From: an uncultured Candidatus Saccharibacteria bacterium
Lineage (GTDB): Bacteria > Patescibacteriota > Saccharimonadia > Saccharimonadales > Saccharimonadaceae
Direction of reading: 5' to 3'
Length of the DNA: 32,321 bases
Assembly (NCBI GenBank): GCA_947166405.1
Contig: CAMVEA010000007.1
Coordinates: 1 to 32,321 of the forward strand
Numbering within the stretch: position 1 is the stretch's first letter; each line of letters starts with the position of its first letter. The translations under genes were made by a program, and so were the position numbers. Shown here piece by piece: positions 26,465-32,321 of this stretch. The notes beneath the pieces were generated by a model, which had not been told where the DNA came from, did no database searches, and saw only the letters and a list, made by a program, of their open reading frames with translations.

Positions 26465-28048
26465 ATGAAAACAATTCAATTAAATATTCTAAACCCCATC
26501 AACCTTATTCCACTAGGGCTAGTCTCTCTTAGCTTGCTTTCTGGTGCTATCCTAGTCTCTAGTACTGTCTCTGCCGAAGACCCCTCCGTCGTAGATGAGA
26601 TAAATATTACAGTGCCTATCGCTTGCACTATGTCTGGTGCTGGTATGGAATCTCACAATGCTGAAATAGTGAATGGTACTTATACTCCAGATATTGGCTC
26701 TACTACACTGCATGCTTTCTGTAATGATAATGAAGGATTTGCTATATATGCAGCTGGATATACAGGAAATGAAGTGGGAGGAGAGAGTAGTAATAAACTA
26801 GTAGGAACTGCAGCCAGTAATAATGCAACTATAGAATCAGGCACAGCTACTACTGCTGGCAATCCAGACATATCTAACTGGGCGATGAAACTAGCTATAA
26901 CACAAGATTCTGGTGATACGACTAGTACTAATGCCTTTACGATTGATTCTGCTCCAAATGTAGCTCTTCCGAGTACTGCAGAATCTGGTGCAACTCAAGC
27001 CCCATTCAGTAATTATCACGTAGTTCCAAATGAATACACTAAAGTAGCTCATAAGAACTCTACAACTGACATGACTGCAACTACTGGTGGAGTTAAGCTT
27101 ACTACTACTTATGCCGCATATATCAGTAAGACTCAACCAGCGGATACGTATAGTGGACAAGTGATATACGTTCTAGTCCATCCTGCTGATACCGCTGCAC
27201 CAACCATTCCGAAATCTCTAGATACCGCTACTACTATGCAGGAAGTAACTTACTGTTCCGAAGACCTTCCAGAAGGACAAGTCTACACATTGACTGATGA
27301 ACGTGATAGTAACACATATCACGTAGCAAGATTAAAAGATGGTAACTGCTGGATGTTAGATAATCTAGCCCTTGATCCAACCGACCCAACTACTGCGGCT
27401 AATATGAATACATCTAACACTAATGCTACCCAGGAAGCCATTAATAATCTACTTAATGGCGGCAGTACCACTGCTGGCTGGGGCAATACTGCGGTAGCCA
27501 ACGTAACAACAAACTTCAACAACGATGATAGTTACATCCAACCACGCATCAATAATGCCAGCAAAGATACTCTCGTTACATCTTACGGTCCAGCTTCAAC
27601 AAACGGTCAAGCCAAGGTAGGTATCTACTATAACTTCTGTGCCGCATCTGCTAGTACATATTGCTATGCATATGGACAAGGCGTAGATGTACCAGATACT
27701 ATCATTGACGCTCCGCAAGACATCTGTCCAGCTAACTGGCGAATGCCTACTGGTGGTGATACTGGAGAGTACTTCAAGCTAGCTCAGAAGTATGGTAGCG
27801 ATGCAGCCAATACTAATAGCCTACAATATAACCTGTCTACGCCTCTGTCGGGCTACTACGTCGATAATGCCGCGAGCGGTCAGGGTAGCCACGGTTACTG
27901 GTGGTCATCTACGCATCTTGATTACCGTAGCATGTATATTATGTATCTATATTCTTCTACGTTTATAGATCCAGCATACGGTTTTGAAGAAGATGGCGAC
28001 TGCCATCGGCAACTCGGTTATGCTATGCGGTGCTTGATGGCTGAGTAG
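26465..28048 (+). CDS. Secreted FISUMP-domain protein with VR-like C-terminal tail
   Basis: 527 aa; N-terminus nearly identical to ORF 29063, FISUMP region nearly identical to ORF 22655; tail GYYVDNAASGQGSHGYWWSST...AMRCLMAE. Confidence 0.9.
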   Translation: MKTIQLNILNPINLIPLGLVSLSLLSGAILVSSTVSAEDPSVVDEINITVPIACTMSGAGMESHNAEIVNGTYTPDIGSTTLHAFCNDNEGFAIYAAGYTGNEVGGESSNKLVGTAASNNATIESGTATTAGNPDISNWAMKLAITQDSGDTTSTNAFTIDSAPNVALPSTAESGATQAPFSNYHVVPNEYTKVAHKNSTTDMTATTGGVKLTTTYAAYISKTQPADTYSGQVIYVLVHPADTAAPTIPKSLDTATTMQEVTYCSEDLPEGQVYTLTDERDSNTYHVARLKDGNCWMLDNLALDPTDPTTAANMNTSNTNATQEAINNLLNGGSTTAGWGNTAVANVTTNFNNDDSYIQPRINNASKDTLVTSYGPASTNGQAKVGIYYNFCAASASTYCYAYGQGVDVPDTIIDAPQDICPANWRMPTGGDTGEYFKLAQKYGSDAANTNSLQYNLSTPLSGYYVDNAASGQGSHGYWWSSTHLDYRSMYIMYLYSSTFIDPAYGFEEDGDCHRQLGYAMRCLMAE

Positions 28049-28279
28049 AGTAGTTGCTCTTCAGGTTGTCCTTCCCTAGAACCCCAAAGGAATAATGCGC
28101 CCCGTTCCCGTAAGTTTGCGCAAAAAGAACAGGTGCTACAACGATGAAGCAACAGTAGACACGAAATAACTACTAATCACGCACTACGCTAGACAAGCCA
28201 TAAATTGGTACAAAATGGATCATTGCCTTTTTGACCCTATTACGCTATAATCATATACGTAAACAAGGACAAATATAAC

Positions 28280-28570
28280 ATGTTGACGTTAGATCAAATC
28301 AAGCAGGTCGTCACCAAAGTTGGTCGGAAATACGGCATTAAGAATGCTTACCTTTTTGGTTCTTATGCTAAGAATACAGCTACAGAAGATTCTGATGTTG
28401 ATTTGATTATTGACCGCGGCAATGTTCATACGTATAGAGATTATTACCATATGTGCCATGAGCTCGAACAAGAGCTTGGCACGAGCGTAGATGTCACATC
28501 TGAGGACGGAATGTTTCCTGGATTTTTTGACCTAATTAAAAATGATCGGATTTTGTTATATGGAGCATAA
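28280..28570 (+). CDS. mntA: MntA-like nucleotidyltransferase (antitoxin of HepT/MntA system)
   Basis: LFGSYAKNTATEDSDVDLII minimal nucleotidyltransferase GSX10DXD motif. Confidence 0.85.
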   Translation: MLTLDQIKQVVTKVGRKYGIKNAYLFGSYAKNTATEDSDVDLIIDRGNVHTYRDYYHMCHELEQELGTSVDVTSEDGMFPGFFDLIKNDRILLYGA

Positions 28571-28907
28571 TAATGACCAATTTCTTCTCCAGATGATCGT
28601 GAATTACTGCGATAATATTTCGCAAATGGTCACAGAATTCTCTCTTAACGAAGAGCTAATTTGTAGTCATCTAGGCTACAGGGCTATGATTGCTTTCTTT
28701 GTCCAACAGATTGGCGAATGCGCTAGTAAACTCAGCCCTGAGTTTAGAAATCAACATCCAGAAATTGAATGGGGTATGATTATCGGTTTTAGGCATCACA
28801 TCGTGCATGCCTATGGTAAAATTATCCCCGAAATACTTTGGGACACAGTACAAAACGACATCCCAGAGCTTCGCGATTTTTGCGATAGCGTATTGAACAA
28901 ATTATAA
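28560..28907 (+). CDS. hepT: HepT-like RNase toxin (DUF86)
   Basis: RHHIVHAY matches the HepT R...HXY motif; overlaps the mntA-like gene (ATG at 28560). Confidence 0.85.
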   Translation: MEHNNDQFLLQMIVNYCDNISQMVTEFSLNEELICSHLGYRAMIAFFVQQIGECASKLSPEFRNQHPEIEWGMIIGFRHHIVHAYGKIIPEILWDTVQNDIPELRDFCDSVLNKL

Positions 28908-29062
28908 AGCTTTTGGGGTAGCATCCAGTTTCCTTGGGAGCACTACTTCGCTCCCCATTTTTACTCCGTTCTTTATTTTTTGCAATCCCTCTTGATATAT
29001 ATATTACAATAAACATAATGATTATGGTAAAATAGTATATAAGAAAGGTCATCAATCACAAA

Positions 29063-30724
29063 ATGAAAACAATTCAATCAAATATTCTAAACCCCATCAA
29101 CCTTATTCCACTAGGGCTAGTTACTCTTAGCTTACTTTCTGGTGCTATCCTAGTCTCTAGTACTGTCTCCGCCGAAGACCCCTCCGTCGTAGATGAGATA
29201 AATATTACAGTGCCTATCGCTTGCACTATGTCTGGTGCTGGTATGGAATCTCACAATGCTGAAATAGTGAATGGTACTTATACTCCAGATATTGGCTCTA
29301 CTACACTGCATGCTTTCTGTAATGATAATGAAGGATTTGCTATATATGCAGCTGGATATACAGGAAATGAAGTGGGAGGAGAGAATAGTAATAAACTAGT
29401 AGGAACGACTACCAGTAACAATGCAACTATAGAATCAGGTATTGCTACTACTGCTGGTAATCCAGACATATCTAACTGGGCTATGAAACTCACTATGACT
29501 CAGGATAGTGGTGATACTTCAACTGACAATGCCTTCACGGTAGATTCTGCTCCAAATGTATCGCTTCCTAGCCAAGCAGAATCTGGTGCTACTTCTGCTC
29601 CATTTAGTAACTATCACGTAGTTCCAAATGAATACGTCAAAGTAGCCCATAAGAACTCAGGTACTGATATGACTGCAGCTACTGGTGGAGTTAAGCTTAC
29701 TACTACTTATGCTGCATATATATCCAAAACCCAACCCGCCGATACCTACTCCGGGCAAGTTATCTATACTCTTGTCCATCCAGCATCCGCTGCACCTTCC
29801 GTACTTACTCCACCCACATCCTGTACTACACCAGTCCCAGGTCTTGAGTATATGCAAGACCTAAATAGCTCTAATAAAGCCACTATACTAAGCAACATGA
29901 CTGAAGACTCCCAATATTACCTAGCCGATAAACGTGATGATAAAACTTACTGTGTAGCCAAACTAAAAGACGGTAATCTCTGGATGACCCAAAACCTAGA
30001 CCATGACATCAAAACAGATGGGAGCGTAACCTACAATAATACTACTACCGACCTAGGCTGGAATGGTACAAGCTACACTACCGCTAGCTGGACTCCAGCT
30101 TCTGCTACGAAAGCAACTAGTGACACCACTTGGACTAAAAATAGCACCGGCTATACTATCCCCGAGTCCTACGATCCAGGTGAACTCTACTGGAATGGTA
30201 TTGCAGGCTACTATAGCTCAGAGTTGGATTGTACTACTGCTGGAGGTACATGGGATAGTAATAATAGCAGTTGTAAACTAATCTCCTCCACGGGTGACTC
30301 TCACTATCACCTAGGTAACTACTACAACTGGACTGCAGCAGTCGCTATGAATGATAGTAGTAGCTATACTACACAATACACCGACGTAAACCAATCCATC
30401 TGCCCAGCCGGCTGGACTTTACCTAAGAGTGGCAATAGTACATCGAATGGCTCCTTCCAATACTTATCTGAACAATATGGCTGGAACAGTAGTTCTTACA
30501 TGATGAAAAACCCAAACATTTGGAACACAGCTATTAAACTTCCTCTCTCTGGCAACTGGCATGGTTCGCTGAGCGCCGTTGGCAGTAGCGGCGGCTTCTG
30601 GTCGCCTGTCGTCTACAGTTCGGGCCTCGCGTACTACGCCTATGCTGGTTTTAACAGCACCGTCACCCCGGGCAGCCTCAACAGTCGCGACTACGGTCGA
30701 TCGTTGCGATGCATTGCTCGGTAG
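29063..30724 (+). CDS. Secreted FISUMP-domain protein
   Basis: 553 aa; same N-terminal module as ORF 26465; different FISUMP half (DDKTYCVAKLKDGNLWMTQNLDHD, ICPAGWTLPKSG, YGRSLRCIAR). Confidence 0.9.
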   Translation: MKTIQSNILNPINLIPLGLVTLSLLSGAILVSSTVSAEDPSVVDEINITVPIACTMSGAGMESHNAEIVNGTYTPDIGSTTLHAFCNDNEGFAIYAAGYTGNEVGGENSNKLVGTTTSNNATIESGIATTAGNPDISNWAMKLTMTQDSGDTSTDNAFTVDSAPNVSLPSQAESGATSAPFSNYHVVPNEYVKVAHKNSGTDMTAATGGVKLTTTYAAYISKTQPADTYSGQVIYTLVHPASAAPSVLTPPTSCTTPVPGLEYMQDLNSSNKATILSNMTEDSQYYLADKRDDKTYCVAKLKDGNLWMTQNLDHDIKTDGSVTYNNTTTDLGWNGTSYTTASWTPASATKATSDTTWTKNSTGYTIPESYDPGELYWNGIAGYYSSELDCTTAGGTWDSNNSSCKLISSTGDSHYHLGNYYNWTAAVAMNDSSSYTTQYTDVNQSICPAGWTLPKSGNSTSNGSFQYLSEQYGWNSSSYMMKNPNIWNTAIKLPLSGNWHGSLSAVGSSGGFWSPVVYSSGLAYYAYAGFNSTVTPGSLNSRDYGRSLRCIAR

Positions 30725-30898
30725 TAGCGGATGGTTTCTTGAACTGTACCCTTAATAGTAGACGCTTTTTTCAGGTGTACCCACAAAAGTGGACAGTAGC
30801 TTCTGTACGGTGTACCCCAAAAAAGTAAACACAGGCTTGCGGTCTAGACTCTTGAAGTGGGCATTCAAAGTTTACAGTGCACGAGAAAGTATATTGCC

Positions 30899-30955
30899 GA
30901 CTTTTCGGAAATAGACTCCTGACTTTTCGGAAGTCACACTATTGACTTTTCGGAA
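30899..30955. promoter_or_regulatory. Three iterons GACTTTTCGGAA upstream of the DUF4143 ATPase gene
   Basis: Copies at 30899-30910, 30921-30932, 30944-30955 (spacing 22 and 23), followed by TATAAT at 30964-30969. Confidence 0.75.
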
Positions 30956-30988
30956 ATCATATCTTATAATAAGCTCAAGGAGAATACA

Positions 30989-32203
30989 ATGTATCAACGA
31001 ACAATCGAGAAACGCATCAAGCAAATTAACGACACTTTCCGAGTGCTGGTTTTGACTGGCCCAAGGCAAGTAGGCAAAAGCACTCTACTAGAAAGCTTAA
31101 TTCCGGAGGGAATGAACGCCGTTTCCCTTGACGATTTGTCGCTAAGGGAGCTAGCGAAGAATGACCCCAGGATGTTTCTAGAAACGTATCCCGCTCCGCT
31201 CTTTATAGATGAGGTGCAATATGCCCCAGAGTTGTTCCCTTATATCAAAATGCGCGTGGACAAAGACAAGACCCGTGGGCAATATTGGTTATCCGGCTCG
31301 CAGCGATTTGAACTAATGAAGAACGTCACTGAATCCTTAGCGGGCAGGGCCGGCATTCTCAACATGAATAGCTTCACGTATAACGAAATCATGCGCGGCC
31401 CCGAGTGTGAAGTTTTTGACCCTGAAAATCTGAAGCAAAAGGATTTTCTAGACGTCAACCGCACATTTGAATTAATCTTTGCTGGCGGCATGCCAGAGCT
31501 ATATGCCGTGGAGGGGCTGGACCGCAATGATTTCTACGAGTCGTATATCAAGACTTATATCGAACGCGATGTGGCCAGCATTAAGGATATCGGTAGTACA
31601 CGAGATTTTAAGCGTTTCATGCGTGAGGTGGCGATTCGTGTGGGCTCGACGCTTAATTATGCCGACATCGCCAAGGAAGTCGGCGTCTCCGGGCATACGA
31701 TTCAGAGTTGGCTGTCAGTGCTCGAAAGCACTGGTTTAGTATATTTGCTTGAAGCGTATTCTTCCAATCTACTAAAGCGAATTACGCAATCTCCCAGGAT
31801 TATCTTTATGGACATGGGCCTGTGCGCATACCTAGCTGGATGGCAGAGTGCACGCGATTTGCAGCTAAGTGATGTATCGGGCCACTACCTAGAATCGTAT
31901 ATCATTTCTGAAATCATCAAAAACAACCAAAACTTAGGCGCAAATGTCCACCTATACCACATTCGCAACAAAGAAACAGACGAAATTGATTTACTCTTAG
32001 AGAAAAACGACACGCTCTATCCTATCGAAATCAAAAAAACATCAACGCCAAGGCGAGAAATGCTGAGAAATTTCCGTATGCTCGATGGACTTGGCTCCAA
32101 AGTCGGCAAGGGCGGAATAGTTTGCACGTACGACAAGCTCATGCCTATGGATGAGCGTAATTACATTATTCCAATTAGTAGCGTGATTGATACAAGGATA
32201 TAG
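30989..32203 (+). CDS. ATP-binding protein, AAA_14/DUF4143 type
   Basis: VLTGPRQVGKSTLLESLI, PLFIDEVQYAPELFPYIKMRVD, YWLSGSQRFELMKNVTESLAGRAGILNMNSFTYNEI, YIERDVASIKDIGSTRDFKRFMREVA. Confidence 0.94.
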   Translation: MYQRTIEKRIKQINDTFRVLVLTGPRQVGKSTLLESLIPEGMNAVSLDDLSLRELAKNDPRMFLETYPAPLFIDEVQYAPELFPYIKMRVDKDKTRGQYWLSGSQRFELMKNVTESLAGRAGILNMNSFTYNEIMRGPECEVFDPENLKQKDFLDVNRTFELIFAGGMPELYAVEGLDRNDFYESYIKTYIERDVASIKDIGSTRDFKRFMREVAIRVGSTLNYADIAKEVGVSGHTIQSWLSVLESTGLVYLLEAYSSNLLKRITQSPRIIFMDMGLCAYLAGWQSARDLQLSDVSGHYLESYIISEIIKNNQNLGANVHLYHIRNKETDEIDLLLEKNDTLYPIEIKKTSTPRREMLRNFRMLDGLGSKVGKGGIVCTYDKLMPMDERNYIIPISSVIDTRI

Positions 32204-32321
32204 TATCTATCAGCGAGTTGAGTGACGCAAAATTCTCACTAAAAATAGAAATATATGTTATAATAACCATAAGTAATTAAAGGAACAACTATGGCCATAT
32301 ACCATTCCAATCATAAAAAGC

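Noticed and set aside
30899-30955. CRISPR-like short repeat array
   Set aside because: Only three 12-nt repeats with ~10-nt gaps and no cas genes; better explained as promoter iterons.
1-32321. UGA recoding, as in some CPR lineages
   Set aside because: Genes with recognisable families end cleanly at TGA, and CDSs show no internal in-frame TGA pattern requiring recoding.

Overview
The window looks like an accessory, surface-protein-rich region of a small CPR bacterium, perhaps Saccharibacteria-like (taxonomy is inference). The clearest system is a complete diversity-generating retroelement (DGR), about 14.5-17.8 kb. It has a FISUMP-type target protein (12859-14745) whose C-terminal variable repeat (VR, 14552-14782) ends the ORF. 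Downstream is a gene that appears to fuse an XRE-type HTH, a middle domain and an Avd-like helical domain (15067-16086). This overlaps a DGR-type reverse transcriptase (16083-17237; motifs IGNLTSQ and YVDDFF). A 231-bp template repeat (TR) lies on the OPPOSITE strand (17508->17278). By hand alignment, TR and VR differ at 21 positions (20 coding, 1 after the stop) and every one is an adenine in the TR. The inverted TR has its own convincing minus-strand promoter (TTGTTT-N17-TATAAT), and sequences flanking the TR could pair into a closing stem of the TR RNA. Four further FISUMP-like secreted paralogues plus at least three FISUMP remnants are present; two paralogues carry VR-like tails that point to another TR not visible here. 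Other content: glmS, tRNA-Lys(CTT), CDF transporter (truncated), Bro-N-like/Fic fusion, ClbS/DfsB-like protein, ORF6N protein, an exopolysaccharide cluster, two DUF4143-type ATPases, and a MntA/HepT-like toxin-antitoxin pair. Two glycan genes carry large in-frame hairpin insertions of identical span (169 bp). All calls come from reading the sequence; no database searches were run.
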